Assembly (NCBI GenBank): GCA_024663395.1
Contig: JANFAH010000005.1
Span: forward strand, 1,860,001-1,924,000
Direction of reading: 5' to 3'
DNA length: 64,000 nt
Source of the DNA: Pisolithus tinctorius
Taxonomy: Eukaryota > Basidiomycota > Agaricomycetes > Boletales > Pisolithaceae
The position numbers and the translations under genes are program-made. A model generated the notes under the pieces. That model saw only the letters and a program-made list of their open reading frames with translations, made no database searches and was not told the DNA's origin. This document shows, piece by piece, positions 34,891 to 47,832 of the stretch; within the stretch, counting starts at the first letter, position 1; each line of letters begins with the position of its first letter.

Positions 34891-35760
34891 TCTTCATGCA
34901 CCCATTGCATGTCTTGCCACTTGGCCCAATGCATGGAGTTCCCTTAACAGTGCACCACATGCAGGGCACTGTGTGCAGTACCAACCTGGGGGGGATGGAT
35001 ACCTTTGGCTTGTCATCATCATTGCCCTCAGTGATGGCCTGCCGAGATTGCTATGTTGCCATAGTGTCAATAAAACTACCCAGTGAACCCATGGGGACTT
35101 ACCTTGTGCACCAGCTGAGGGACCTCCACATGTGACATCCTTTCCATTGCAACTGGCAAGGCAGCACTCACCCCCTGCCCCTCGACACCCTGTGAAGCCT
35201 CCTCCATCCACATGTCTTCATCAACCTTGAGCCACATGATCTCCTCCACAACCCACTGCTCATATGCCTCATCTGCCTCTGCTACCACTGGCCCATCTGT
35301 CATGTCTATCTTCATGTCAATGTTGAGCTCTCTACCATGCTCAACAAGTGGGAGCACCTTGCCCTGGAAAATGATCAATGCTGCAAGTCTCCATCAAACC
35401 AAGTGCTTACTGATCACTTCTCCCACCATTGCAGCCACATTACTTTCTCCTCCCACAGGTCCTCCCTGTCATCCAGCATACACTTCACCTTGGTGACCAG
35501 GGCCACAGATGCAGCAATGAACTTCACCTTCAGTGCAGCCTTCTCTGCTTCGACCAGGTCAGGGGTGGCTGTGTGTACAAGCTGGGAGAGACAGGGAGCA
35601 TGGTTGGCAGACATGATGAAAGTGTTAGAGATGATCAATGATGAGGGGGGAAGAATCAAATCAATGCAAAGGTTTGAGCCATGCAATAACAAATATATAC
35701 TTAGTGGCCATGAGGTGCTTATGTCATCGGTCTGGACACCTATATGTGGCATTCAATGGT
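34890..35760 (-). pseudogene. Degenerate coding remnant, helix-rich with Cys residues
   Basis: Not recognised. Minus-strand frames 35752-35414 and 35378-35076 carry long charged helix-like stretches (EAEKAALKVKFIAASVAL, ADEAYEQWVVEEIMWLKVDE). A further frame to 34894 has CTQCPACG. The order, helices then a Cys cluster, resembles the remnant at 8216-8870. Stops and shifts separate the pieces. It might be a captured host gene fragment. Confidence 0.35.
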
Positions 35761-35919
35761 CTTGCATTCCTTGGCTCCATGCTTCCTTCACTTCTATGCA
35801 GAACTTGCTGGTGTTCTTGAATCCTTGGCACCATGCCTTCACCATCATGTGACAAGCTATTTATGTCCTCCACACCATGTGGCTGACCAGGGATGGTCAG
35901 CATCTAAGTCCCCCACAGG

Positions 35920-36213
35920 TGTAGGGAATCTGCATTCCCTGGACATGTAAGCCCCTATCATTGACCATTCCATGACTACCATTACATCCCCTCCTGCTTG
36001 CATCCACTGCTGTTCATGCACTGCCTTCCTGCCTACCTTGCTACCTTCCCATGCCCTTGCTCCCTCTTGCACAATGCTATACCTGTGGCCGCTGTGCTCT
36101 GGTTGCTTCTTTTCCCTTGGACTCTTTCTTTTACTGTGGTCTCTGTTCCTTTTGCACTAGTAGTATACCCTCAGCCTCTGTTCTGGCCTGTCTTGTGTGT
36201 ATGTGCTGTCATG
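35920..36213 (+). repeat. Partial LTR of element G family
   Basis: It is close to the first ~294 bp of the LTR at 22680 and is then cut by another TGTAGGG start at 36215. Confidence 0.7.
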
Positions 36214-36214
36214 C

Positions 36215-36811
36215 TGTAGGGAATGTAATTTCCCTACTAGAGCATTTGTTTTATTTTGTTTGTTTTATTGAGTTTTCATTCTAAGTGTTTTTCTGCTAGT
36301 GGTACTTTGAATTTCGCTTTTTGGTTGCTTAGTCAGCCATACATAGTACTGGATGTAGTTAGTTTTTTTTAAAAACAATAGGGCCACTCAAAGTTAAATG
36401 CAGAAAAAACACTCAAGCAAACTCAAGTGCAGTTGAGTTGAGAGTTTGTGGGCAAATATTTAAGCTCCGACTGGAGATTCAAACTCGGCCAAAAAGCATG
36501 CATGCTTATCAACAGAGATCTAGCAAGTGATAATGAACTGAGAGCAAACAAGACAAACATCCATATTCACATGTACTACTACATACTATTGTAGTGTGAA
36601 TATGATGCAGATGTATACATGGGGGGGGGGACAGCAATACAGCTAGGGGTGGAATGGAAATGCATACTAAATGATGATCAATATTCTGTCACACACTGTT
36701 TTCAAAGCAGATAAACATCTTGATTACTAGATGAAGGGCCTTGATCATCACCACCAGCTATGCCTTTTTGCAAGGCAAGGTTCTGTGCATGAAGTTCCTC
36801 CAACTTGATGG
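36215..36811. other. TGTAGGG LTR start, tRNA-like stretch and hairpin; no gene
   Basis: The segment opens like the solo LTR at 23848 (TGTAGGGAATG). It contains a T8A5 run near 36365, a tRNA-like stretch on the minus strand (36463-36526), a hairpin (36562-36570 with 36596-36604) and a run of ten G at 36621. No protein frame is convincing. It contacts the 5' LTR of element H without an evident boundary repeat. Confidence 0.4.
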
Positions 36812-36968
36812 TGGAGTGGGGAGGCCCAGGGACAGGAGGTGAGGATACAGCCACAGTGTGCTTAGTCAGATGGACACACTTAGACACAGAGGTGCACATG
36901 TACAGACATGACAGAACAACCACAAGTTCAGTCTAGTTCATCCCACCAAAGCCCAGTTCACTGCTCCA
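36812..36968 (+). repeat. 5' LTR of Ty3/gypsy element H
   Basis: 157 bp with inverted ends TGGAG / CTCCA. It is equal in length to, and nearly identical with, 49545-49701. A likely primer-binding site TGGTGACAAGAGCGG begins at 36971. Confidence 0.8.
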
Positions 36969-37419
36969 TGTGGTGACAAGAGCGGAACTGACCCAGACAA
37001 CACCACCACACTGTATTCACTGCACCAATACCATACCAACATTAGTAAACAAATGCAAGGCAACTGCATGACCCACACATGTACAGAGGATACAAAAGAA
37101 CAAGCTGAGTAGCCAACCCAGAAACAACCACCATACTACTACCAATCTGCCTCACAGAAGTCAACCATGAAACATATGAGGCCAGTTCATGTCCTCATGT
37201 ACACTGGAGATCACAGCAGCATGGTCACCCCTTGGAACCCCGTACACCAGTGACTACTCATTCCTGTCAGGTACTCAATCACTGGATATTCCACTATCGT
37301 CCTCGCAAGAATACCTGCTGTTGTCACCTCAGGAGTATACATCCATATGCAGGATCCCACCAACCTGAGGAAACTCCCCAGAACACCCAGAAGACGAAGA
37401 CTTCTTCACAGCATTCCCT

Positions 37420-37942
37420 ATGATAATACTCCCAACCCCCCCAGCCTCATCAGCAATATGTACCACCCACAGAGAAAGAGCTAATTCAGCCCCATCAAGC
37501 ACCTTGATACCACATCCCCCACCCCTGCCAATACCACAGGCACCCCTGCTTCCATTGACATCACAGGCACCCCCACCCCCATCATTACCACAAGCACCTC
37601 CACCATGTCCATGACCAATGGTGGAAGCAGTGCCACTCTTCTACAGAGACCATGTGGAAATGGAAAATGCAAGCAACTTCCTTAAAGCATTTAACCATAG
37701 CATACTATTCCTAAACCCACTGGCTACCAATGCACAGAAGATAAAAGCCCTAGCCAACTACCTGGGGACAAGCTCTCCAGCGGAGCATTGGTATGAAAAC
37801 CTCACAGCCACACAACACACCAGCTGGGATGAGCTAGCCAAAGCATTCAACACTAGGTGGCCAACACTAAAGAGTATGACACAGACATCAGAAGAGTACC
37901 AGACAGAACTACTAGCACTTAGATTGCCTGAAGAAGATGTCA
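37420..37942 (+). pseudogene. Element H gag, N-terminal half
   Basis: A Pro/Thr/Ser-rich leader (37420-37617) is followed, in another frame, by the Gag core at 37618-37942. The core contains FYRDHVEMENASNFLKAFNH, WYENLTATQHTSWDELAKAF and LLALRLPEED. The core is interrupted after EED by LARD-922 copy C and continues at 44592. The change of frame near 37618 and the insertion leave it non-functional. Confidence 0.8.
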
Positions 37943-38841
37943 GAAGTATGGGTTTACCCTCGGGTGACCAGGCTTCAAGACCAGGTGACAGGGGCTAAGT
38001 CCGAGTGGCCAGAATCAAGGCCGGGAGACAGGGGCCAACTCTGAGTAGACTGGAGTCAAGGCCAGAGGTCAGGGGCTAAGTCCGGAGGACTGGACTTAAG
38101 GCCGGGAGTGCGGGAACAAGACCGGTAGCGTGGGAAACCGACCAGTGTTGGAGTGCACACAAGGGAAAGCCGGTCTGGGGTTGGATCTACCTCCCTTGGT
38201 CTCAGCTTATGTGCTGTACCCTTATGCAAGCCGGGGAGAGGTCTGGGACAGGGGTCGGGGATAGCTTAAGGCTCGGCCTTAGCTATAGAGTAGTCTCGAG
38301 GGGTAATATGGAGTTGAGGGTAATACTAAGTTGATATTCTGACTGGGGTGCTATGAAGTATGTACAGGGGTTAAATACATGAGGCCGGTCCGGGGTAAAG
38401 AACATGAAGCCGGACTTGTGAACAAGCTATTAGTAAGAAGATTAGCAAGAGAGTGGATAGCCACAGTGGCTATGCAGAGGCTAATAGCCAAAGTCTGGGT
38501 GACCGGCATACCGGGGTCAGACACAGGATTTGTACAGTAAGCAAAGTCAGATGAATGGGCTAGACTAAATATAGTACAAACAAAGGGAAACAGACCGGAG
38601 TTATGTCCGGGTGACCTGGACATAGACCTGGGAGGACCGGGGTGGAGCAGCGCAAGGCCGGGAGGCCGAAATGGACCGGAGATAGGGGTAAAACACTGGA
38701 CTTGAGTTATGCAGGCTGGAGTTGAGTTATCTAGGGCCGGGATTGGGTTTTCTAGGCTGGACCAGGACCGGAGTTGACCGGAGTTAGGGGCTAGGGGTCC
38801 GGACTGGGCTGAGTCCGAGTCCGAGAGTCATGGATATGACA
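37943..38841 (-). repeat. 3' LTR of LARD-922 copy C
   Basis: About 900 bp; on the minus strand it starts TGTCATATCCATG at 38841. Its outer end at 37943 is a few bases short of the usual TTCACA terminus. Confidence 0.85.
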
Positions 38842-38844
38842 GTA

Positions 38845-38877
38845 TCCCCCTCTTAGGAACCGAACCCTTGAGGTTCC
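38845..38877 (-). other. Terminal hairpin plus polypurine tract (LARD copy C)
   Basis: The complement of AAGAGGGGGA lies at 38845-38854; the GGAACC / GGTTCC stem lies at 38856-38861 and 38872-38877. Confidence 0.7.
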
Positions 38878-40824
38878 ATAGGGAAACATGCTCAGAGGGT
38901 TACACATGACTACGAGTGAGTCCGAGTGCACACGCAGTGCCAAGGGAGAGCCCGAGGGCCAGGAAACAGAGTAGTGATGACCGGTGGTCCGGTAGTTCGG
39001 ACCAGAATGGCATAAGCTGGGTTTGGGGTCAAGGGTCAAGTCCGAGGAGTGTTCCAGGAACCCGAGACTGGAGAAGCAACAACAAGGAGGGCCGGAGACC
39101 GGTCTAGGAGGCTGCCAGATGGCCCCACAGGCCGGGACAGGGCAAAGCCGAGTCTGGGAGTGACTAGACCGGCTGGACAGGGGTTTCCAGAGATAGCGAA
39201 AGCTGAGGCCGATGTCTCAGAGGGCCGGAGTTGCACTTCGGAGCTGGGTTAAGGCAAACTGAAGGCTGGGAATAACCAGGTAAGGCCTAGGGGTGTGCTT
39301 CAGGGCCAGGTCAGGGAAAGCCAGAGGCCGAGAGGGTCCAGAGAGGTCCAGAGATGACCAAAAGACAGTCCAGGGGTGTACCAGTGTGCTACCGAGTGAC
39401 ACCGGAATGACACAAAGGCTAGGTGGGTGCCAGGAAGGCCGGAAAAAACCGGTCTAGGAATGCACTGGTTGGACCGGGAGTATGCTGCAGGGGTACCAAG
39501 GGTCATGAGAAGTGCTGAGAAGGCCAGAACAGGTCCAAGGTCTGCTCCAGGGGGTCATAGGGTCTGAAAGTGTGTATCTACAGAAAAGGATAACAGATAA
39601 CAGAAAAACTGAGAAAACATATAACAAGGAAACAGGAGACCGGAGCTAGAGACAGGGGTCAAAGCCGAAGGCTGAGACCGAGGGTGGCTCAGGCCAGGGG
39701 TGGCAAAAGCCAGAGACCGAGACTGGGAGTGGTGGAGCCAGTTGTGCTAAAGCGACTGGTCTGGAGAAAACAGCAAAACTGAAGACCGGTCAAGGGGACA
39801 GAAGGCTGGGAAGGCCAGGAACCGGTCTGAGAGTCAGAGAGGACCGGAAGGGGCAACTGGAGACTGGTCTAATGGTCAGGGGGGGCTTAGAAAAGCCGGG
39901 TGGGGACCAGTTGGGAGCCAGTAAGGGCTAAAAGGGCTAGAAAGGCTATGGGAGACCAGTCTCGACCTGGGTGGGGCTGTAAGGCCGGAAATCCAAAGGG
40001 AGACCGGTCTGGAGCTGGGTTGGGCCGGAGTGGCTGACTGGAGGCTGGTCTGAAGGTGTCGGAGGGGTTTGGGGTAGTCGGAGATGATCTGAGGTGCTAT
40101 CCAGCTAGCAGGCTGATAACGGGAGGCCAAAACAGTGTAGGCTGGTGGGCTAACACTGAGACCGGGGTAACCAGGGGTAGCAGGATGCAAACCCGAGGCC
40201 GGAAGTGGCAAGGCCAGGTGCCGAGCACCTTGGAAACAGGCTGGATGGGCTTCTGGAGGTCATTGAGGGACTAGGGGCTGTCTACAACAGCTAGAGTTTG
40301 GTCTGGACAAGGACCAGAGGACCTAGCATATCTAGGCATGAACTGGGGACCAGCAGGTCATAAGACCGGTTCAATGAAGGCCTAGAGATGTCAACAGGAG
40401 GTGAGTCCGGGTGTTGAGTCCGGTTTAGGGGTGTCCAGAGTTGGTTGGAGGTGGGTCTTCCGGTGGCAAGAAGCCCGAGGGCCAAAAGTCATTGGAGGAC
40501 CGGTTCAGGGGGTCTGGAGACCAGGTGAGGCCTAGGGGTTGTCCAGCCGAAAGGCTGACAACAGGAGGCCGAGACCGGTGAGACCGGTGAACACACAACC
40601 ACCAAGGCCAAGGACTACCAAGACAGTGAGACCGGAGTACCAACACAAATGTCAGGGGCTGGGAGCAACCCAGGGCAGGTGGTTCGGGAGTGCTTCAGTA
40701 TGCAAGGACCGGGCCAAGGAACTGGGAACCAGTGTGCAGGGACTGAGCAGGGGTTGTGCTGAGGGCACCAGAGAGGTAGCAGACAGGAGTTTGGAAGAGA
40801 GTAGGTCACTAGTGAGGTCCCTTA

Positions 40825-40856
40825 TCCCCCTCTTAGGGTAGACTTCCCAAGTCTAC
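40825..40856 (-). other. Internal hairpin plus polypurine tract (LARD copy C)
   Basis: The 8-bp stem at 40838-40845 / 40849-40856 and the tract complement at 40825-40834 mirror 107-139. Confidence 0.6.
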
Positions 40857-43689
40857 AGGGGTACAAGGTATGGGCTAGGACCATGGAGTGGAGTACTGGA
40901 TGGGTAGTAGGAGTACTACCACCGGAGTTGTAAGTCCGAGTACTGAGAATGCCAAGACCGGCTTAACAGGTGTCAAGACCGGTTTCGGGAAGCTTTTTCA
41001 AGGCCAGAAAAGCTTTAAAACCGGAGATACAAGGCTGGCAGAGCAGGCCGGACTGGTATGGGGATAGTAAGGAGTGTCGGAGTCACAGGTGAGGGTATGA
41101 AGGCCGGAACCAGAGCCCGAGAGGAAACCAGAAGGCCAGTGAAGACCAGCAGGCCAAAAGACAACTGGTAAGACTGGAGTCGGGAGAGTGGGTAGGACCA
41201 GAGTTCCGGAGTCGATGGTGGGGTGACAGTGGCAATGGTTAGGGGAAGGTGAGGGGTCAGCTGGTACCCGAAGGGGCCTCGCGAACATACAAGTTCCGGG
41301 GCGAGTGGGTGAGCTGGGAAACAGACTGGCAGAGTCGGGGGTTTGTCAGATGGGCTGAAGCCTGGGGTGTCTTGCAAGCAAATTCATGCTCCAAGGCGGG
41401 GTTGATGTCAGGGGGGTTAGCAAACTTTAGTATTAGGCGGGGATAGGTGACTGCACTACACTCGGCCACCAACAGGTGCCTATTGAGTGGGCTAGTCAGT
41501 TCCCTACAACCAAAATACTTCAGTTCCTAACGGGTTGACAAGGCCGATTAAAACAGGGGTCGGAGACCGAGAGAGAACCAAGGCCAGGTCCACCAAGGAC
41601 CGGAAAGAGGTGCTAGGTCAAGACCATAGCACTGGGGTAGAGGACAGGGGTAGTTCCGGGAGGAGGGAGAGGCCCGAAGGCCAAATGGGTGACAGAGGAG
41701 TAGCATAGAGCTACCCAAGGGGTATCAAAGGCCGAGGGAGGCTGGAGATGGGAGACCGGCCAAAAGAAGGAAGTCTGGAGTGAGGAAGACCGGTCAGGGA
41801 CCATGAGGAAGTCTGGAGATGAGCACCGGGAAAGAGAAAGGAGTCCAGAGTCAGCAAGACTGGTCAGGGGCTACAAGGAAGTCCGGAGATAACAGGCCAG
41901 ACAGAGGGTGACAAGGCCAGTGAGGGAGGGAAGACCGGAACTCAGGAGACTGGTCATAAAGGAGTCTGGAGGTGGAAAAAGCGGACACAAATAGGGGGAC
42001 CGGAGTTAGCAAGTCTGGTCCAAGGCTACAAAGCCAGGTTGAGGCCAAGGGACTGGCAGGACGAGCCAGGGCCACAAGGGGACCGGAGCTGGCAAGTCCA
42101 GACCAGGGCTGTAAAGCCGGGTGAAACCAAAGGCCTGGCAGGACAAGCCAGGGGGGACTGCTAAGGGGAACAGAGTGGTGCACTAATTGATTTGTCTCTA
42201 CCGAGACCACCAGTTTGGCTTCTGGTGTACCAGAGTACCAACTTGTTGACCCAGTTAGGATCCTGGAGTAGACTCTAATTGTTTTGTCTCAACTGAGACT
42301 ACTGGTTTTGGCTTCTGGAGTACAGAGTTACCAACTTGTTAACCCGGTTAGGATCCCGGGATGGACAGAGGACAGGGAAAGGACTGGAAGTGAGGTCAGG
42401 GACCGGGATAGGGGCCGGAGGACCGGCAGACCGGTCCTAGACCGAAAATCGGGGGTCAGGAGCAAGTCCAAAGGACTAGCATGCCCAGGGGGTGCCTCTA
42501 AGTGAAAAGTGAGGCCGGAAAAGAGGTCAGGACCGGGCTAAGGGCCAGAGGGCTGGCAGACCGGTCCTAGGCCAAAACGGAGGTGTCATGCACTAGCTAA
42601 GACCACCAGAGCCGAGGCTCGGTGCAAGTCCAAAGGACAAGCACCACCCCGAGGCTGAGGTGACTAGTGCAGCACTGGGACAATGGATGGGAGACCCAGG
42701 AGGGGTCTGTAAGGAACAGAAAAGGTCTGAGGGGAGCCAGGACCGGTCCAAACCTAGTAACAGGTCTAGACAAGTCCGGGTGAGGTGGCTGAATCAAACC
42801 AGGGCTGAGAGGGCCAGTAACAAAGGGCAGGAGGCCGAGGGAAGTGGCAAACTGGCTTCAGACAAGTCCGAGTGAGTGTGGACAAGCCAACCCAGGGCCG
42901 GACAGGCCGGTGACAGACAGTTCCAGAGACTGGAAAGGGGGTCCAGGGCTCCAAGGCTGGTGTAGCAAAGGCCGAGGGTGGGGACCAGACCCAAAAACTG
43001 CTGAAGCCGAGTGCCAATGGGGAACCAGGGAAGGTGTTAAGGGCTGGGACTGGCTAAGTCCAGGCCTGTGGGCTGCACCGGAGGTGCACAGATGTCCAAA
43101 GACCAATATCAGGGAGTCAGGAGGTCAAATGAGTGATGTGATCCAGTGTCCAGTACAGTAGAACTGGATGAAGACAGCTGGGCTAGAGTGCTGGGATGAC
43201 TGATGTAAGGACTGTGGTGAAGACTGGGGTGACCAGCCAGGGGTCAGAGGTAGCTCGGGGGAGCTAACAGAAGTGAGTCCGGTTGATGAGGCCGGCTCAG
43301 GGGCAAGTCCGGAGGGTAACTCCGACTTGGAAGTGGGCTCAGGCAAGAACCCAGGTTGGTGGTGAGTCCGGATGGTGAGTCCGACTCAGGGGTTGACATG
43401 GCCGGTCCGGAGTCAGGAGAAAACAAGGGGCAGGGCAGGAGTGAGGGAATGGATGCATTAGGTTTTGACCACTAAGGACATAGTGTCAGGGGTAATGCAA
43501 CCTGGGGGTGTGCAGAGTGCTGAGGGGAGCCGGGTTACCTCTCTACTTTAGCAGAGATCTCTGGGTTGGGCCCCAGAGTCAGATGAGAGGTATTCCAATG
43601 AGTCCCAATGGGCAAGGTCATGGGTAGGGGCTCTAGAGCAGGACCTAGACATGATGAAGTGACTTGCACAAGTGTGAGTCAGAATATAC

Positions 43690-44591
43690 TGTGAAGTACG
43701 GGTTTACCCTCGGGTGACCAGGCTTCAAGACCGGGTGACAGGGGCTAAGTCCGAGTGGCCAGAATCAAGGCCAGGAGACAGGGGCCAACTCCGAGTAGAC
43801 CGGAGTCAAGGCCAGAGGTCAGGGGCTAAGTCCGGAGGACCGGACTTAAGGCCGGGAGTGCGGGAACAAGACCGGTAGCATGGGAAACCGACCGGTGTTG
43901 GAGTGCGCACAAGGGAAAGCCGGTCTGGGGTTGGATCTACCTCCCTTGGTCTCAGCTTATGTGCTGTACCCTTATGCAAGCCGGGGAGAGGTCTGGGACA
44001 GGGGTCGGGGATAGCTTAAGGCTCGGCCTTAGCTATAGAGTAGTCTCGAGGGGTAATATGGAGTTGAGGGTAATACTAAGTTGATATTCTGACTGGGGTG
44101 CTATGAAGTATGTACAGGGGTTAAATACATGAGGCTGGTCCGGGGTAAAGAACATGAAGCCGGACTTGTGAACAAGCTATTAGTAAGAAGATTAGCAAGA
44201 GAGTGGATAGCCACAGTGGCTATGCAGAGGCTAATAGCCAAAGTCTGGGTGACCGGCATACCGGGGTCAGACACAGGATTTGTACAGTAAGCAAAGTCAG
44301 ATGAATGGGCTAGACTAAATATAGTACAAACAAAGGGAAACAGACCGGAGTTATGTCCGGGTGACCTGGACATAGACCTGGGAGGACCGGGGTGGAGCAG
44401 CGCAAGGCCGGGAGGCCGAAATGGACCGGAGATAGGGGTAAAACACCGGACTTGAGTTATGCAGGCTGGAGTTGAGTTATCTAGGGCCAGGATTGGGTTT
44501 TCTAGGCTGGACCAGGACTGGAGTTGACCGGAGTTAGGGGCTAGGGGTCCGGACTGGGCTGAGTCCGAGTCTGAGAGTCATGGATATGACA
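43690..44591 (-). repeat. 5' LTR of LARD-922 copy C
   Basis: 902 bp; on the minus strand TGTCATATCC (44591) to ACTTCACA (43690). It is nearly identical to 37943-38841. Confidence 0.9.
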
Positions 44592-45449
44592 GTAACCAAG
44601 ACAGTAGGACAACAAAAAGTATGGGTGCATGTGAAATGGGCAGACCAAGCAATGCAGCTTGCATCACTAGCAGGAATTGAACAGGGATTGACACTGATCT
44701 GGCAAGTCAAGAAGCAACTCCCAAAGGCAGTCAGAAGGTTGTTGGACAATGAATACAAGGACTGGCAGGACTTCACAGATGATGTGAAAGTGCTGAACAC
44801 ATTGAAACTGCAACAGGAGAGGGAGGAGATAGAAGATTGGAAGAAGAGAGAAGAAGAGCAGGACCAGAGACTACTGCAGAAGATGGAGGCAACAAAAAGG
44901 GTAATGATGGCAGACCTTACAGCACAACTCCAGCACCTCACAATAGGACAGGTTGCAGTAGCATGCACTAACCCATGAACAACACTGTCAGCAACACCAT
45001 CCACCATGCAATTCATCCTTCAGCAAACACTGCAATGCACTGTGCCATACACCTCACCCACAGAAGAGCTGAAGGAGATGGTGTGGAGAGGACTAGAGCA
45101 GTACCCACAACAACAGAGCAACGAAGAGGGACAGAAAATGTACATTGCACAACTCACAGTGTGGACAGCGAAGCATGGAGAAACATCACAAATCACCGAG
45201 CACACCCCATACCTGCTCAAACCAGGAACAGCAATGGTATGCTCAGGGGAGTGCTTTAGATGTGGTACCCATGGTCACAGAAGCAGGGACTGCCCAGCCT
45301 CAGAGGGGGACTCATCCAGACTAAGTCATCACAAAACAGCATGGAGGGCACTATGCAATAGGACTCTTGGGCCATTCAATAAGAATGTCGCACATACCAT
45401 CAGACTTGTAGCGCTAGAGGATCAGGAAAATGATGATGGGTTGCTGTGA
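44592..45449 (+). pseudogene. Element H gag, C-terminal half with zinc knuckle
   Basis: This continues 37618-37942: VWVHVKWADQAMQLASLAG and WQVKKQLPKAVRRLL (44620-44740), then a coiled coil (LQQEREEIEDWKKREEEQDQ, about 44808-44867). After a stop at 44976 and a frame change, the RNA-binding CCHC knuckle CFRCGTHGHRSRDC lies at about 45253-45294. The second frame (45006-45449) is open to the Gag end. Confidence 0.8.
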
Positions 45450-46515
45450 AGGACAGCACAACAACCTGGACATCAAATGTATCTACATTGGCTCACCCCA
45501 GCTCACATGTACCAACTGTCGTAACACATGTTATTGACCGTTACTCTGCAACATGCAGCAACCAAAGCCAGCAGACAGATGCAGCAGACAAACCTGTCCC
45601 ATTCATGCATGCAATAACCATTAAAAATCCAGACAGCACTGACCCAGTCCAAATCCAAGCCTTGTTCGACGATGGTGCCATGATGGGTGCCATGTGCTTG
45701 TCAGTATTCAGCAAAATCAGGCACAGCTTACAAGGGTGGCAACCCTCCACACAAATGCTACATATGGCAAGCGGAACAGTTGTCCCATTGGAAGCAACAT
45801 GGTCAGGAATGATATGATATGGGTGAATGGAGTAGAAGCTGAAGGAACATTTGAAGTCTTCAATAGTGGAGGAGGGTGGTCTTTCCTGTTTGGAAAACCA
45901 CTACTACAAGCGTTCAAGGCTAAACACAACTACACTACAGACAAAGTCACAATTACAGATGACACAACCACTGTGACACTACAGAACCAGTTCATCAGAA
46001 ATCCAGGATCGTGCAAAATGAACAAAGAACAAAAAATACAGGTCAACATCACAAGCACAGTGGGTGAACCAGAAAGCATCGAAGAAATACAACCAATGGA
46101 CACAGGAAAAATATTCACAAGGCTAACAGATCTGTTTGCACTGCCAAGGATCAAGTACATCCTGCAAAACATCAAGATTGGCAGTGATCTGTCAGAAGAA
46201 GAAAAACAGAAGGTAACAGAGCTAATCATGGAATTCACAGATATATTCACATGCTCCCTTGGTGAGGTACTACCAATACCAGAAGTGCAGATCGATCTAA
46301 ATGTACAAGATGACACAACTTTTCGAACAATGGTAAACCAACAGCCAATGAACCCACCACAATGTCAGTTCATGCACAGATGGGTAGATCAAATGCTAGA
46401 GGCCAACCTCATTGAACAAGCCAATATCCTGCAGATCAAACATGTTGCACCAATGGTACTAGTGCAAAAAACACACAATGTTAACAGAGGAATGATGCTG
46501 AGTGACCTCCAATGA
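45446..46515 (+). pseudogene. Element H protease and start of reverse transcriptase
   Basis: The frame 45446-45817 carries the retropepsin motif QALFDDGAMMGAMCLSVF (about 45655-45708), with DDG where D-S/T-G is usual. A second frame (45694-46515) continues with WSFLFGKPLLQAFKAKHNY, an acidic linker, and the RT entry CQFMHRWVDQMLEANLI and HVAPMVLVQK. It stops at a TGA (46513). The two frames overlap by about 120 bp, which suggests one shift. Confidence 0.75.
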
Positions 46516-47830
46516 GAACTAAACAGACAATGCGCTGATGCAAACCTAGCACAACCATTCACAGTAACAACAAACAAACAGGAATGGCAGCCTGACACAA
46601 TAACAAAACCATCAAGCGAAGCACCAAAATGGCACATAACACAAAACTTCTCAAATCTGAATAAGGTCACCCAAATACCACTGCTGTTCCAAGGTGATAT
46701 CAGAGCAAAACAACAACATCTAAGCAGACACAAGTATGTCTCAGTGTTTGACTTTGCAGCAGGCTTCTACATGATACAGATCCTGGAGAAATGGCGACTG
46801 TACTTTACATTCTTCGTTGACAGGAAAGGGTACTTCTGGTACAAAAGAATGGCAATGGGATGGACAGGCACACCAACAATGTTTTCAGCAACGGCAACCA
46901 ACTGCCTGCATGACATGCTATTGGACAATACAATGGAATTGTTTGTAGACAATGGCAGCTGTGCAGACAACACCTTCAATGGCATGCTAACAAAACTACA
47001 AAGGATCTTCCAGCGATGCAGAATATGCAAGCTATCACTATCACCAACCAAATGCTGCTTGTATATGACAGAAATGACATTTGCCAGAGCAACAATCAGA
47101 CCACATGGAGTACAACCAGACCTAGCAAAATTATCAGCAACCATCAAATGGAAACAACCAGATGACACACTCAAGCTCATGTCATTCCTTGGACTAGCAG
47201 GTCACTTCTGAGACCTCATTAGAGGGTACACCAAAATTGAAGGACTGCTTCAGGATTTGATAAAACAAGTCAACATACCTAAGCCCATCTCTAAATCCAC
47301 ATACTGAAAAGCACTAACTAACTACAAGCTCACAGATAAATGGGAGCCCAAGCACACAGCAGCATTCCTGGGCCTCAAAGTAGCACTAACAAGCCAACCA
47401 ACATTGCATGCACCACACTATGATGGGACACCATTTGTAGTAACTATGGATGGATGCCAAGAAGGCTTCAGAGCCATACTAACACAGCATAGCAGGATAC
47501 AGACACCAACAGGCAAGACCATCGAAAAAATGGTACCAATAGCATTTGCATCAAAACAAACATTGTCAACCAAGAGGAACTACAAGCCATTCCTATTAGA
47601 GTTCGCAGTGCTGAAGTTCAGCCTGGACCACTTCACAGATATAGTGTGGGGCTTCCCAGTGGAGATTGAGACAGACTGTCAAGCCCTCAAGGACATCCTA
47701 TCAAATGACAATATATCCACAGCACACACACAATGGTGAGACAGGATACTAGCACACAACATTATAGCAGTGTGACACATACCAGGACAACTCAATGTAG
47801 TCGCAGACAGGCTAAGCTGACAATGGGACA
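46516..47830 (+). pseudogene. Element H reverse transcriptase and RNase H
   Basis: RT reads VSVFDFAAGFYMIQI (first catalytic Asp, about 46750) and MELFVDNGSCADNTF, where the usual FVDD is FVDN (AAT at 46951). RNase H follows with PFVVTMDGCQEGFRAILTQH, FAVLKFSLDHFTDI and VEIETDCQALKDIL (47425-47700). Stops at 47210, 47306, 47738, 47773 and 47818 are TGA, most where Arg is expected. The Asp-to-Asn change alone would abolish polymerisation. Confidence 0.85.
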
Positions 47831-47832
47831 AT

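Larger units (their letters stand above)
37943..44591 (-). mobile_element. LARD-922 copy C, young non-autonomous LTR element
   Basis: On the minus strand: 5' LTR 44591-43690, interior 43689-38842 (4.85 kb), 3' LTR 38841-37943. It interrupts element H gag. GTAAC follows at 44592; the left flank is slightly eroded and only GT remains of the duplication. The interior lacks the 1.85-kb insertion of copy B, and no frame exceeds about 120 codons. CGG and CCGG are abundant. The two LTRs differ at about a dozen positions, all CG versus TG or CA among those I compared. Confidence 0.9.

Noticed and set aside
36611..36630. Run of ten G as a regulatory G-quadruplex
   Set aside because: A single homopolymer run with no further G tracts nearby; more likely replication slippage.
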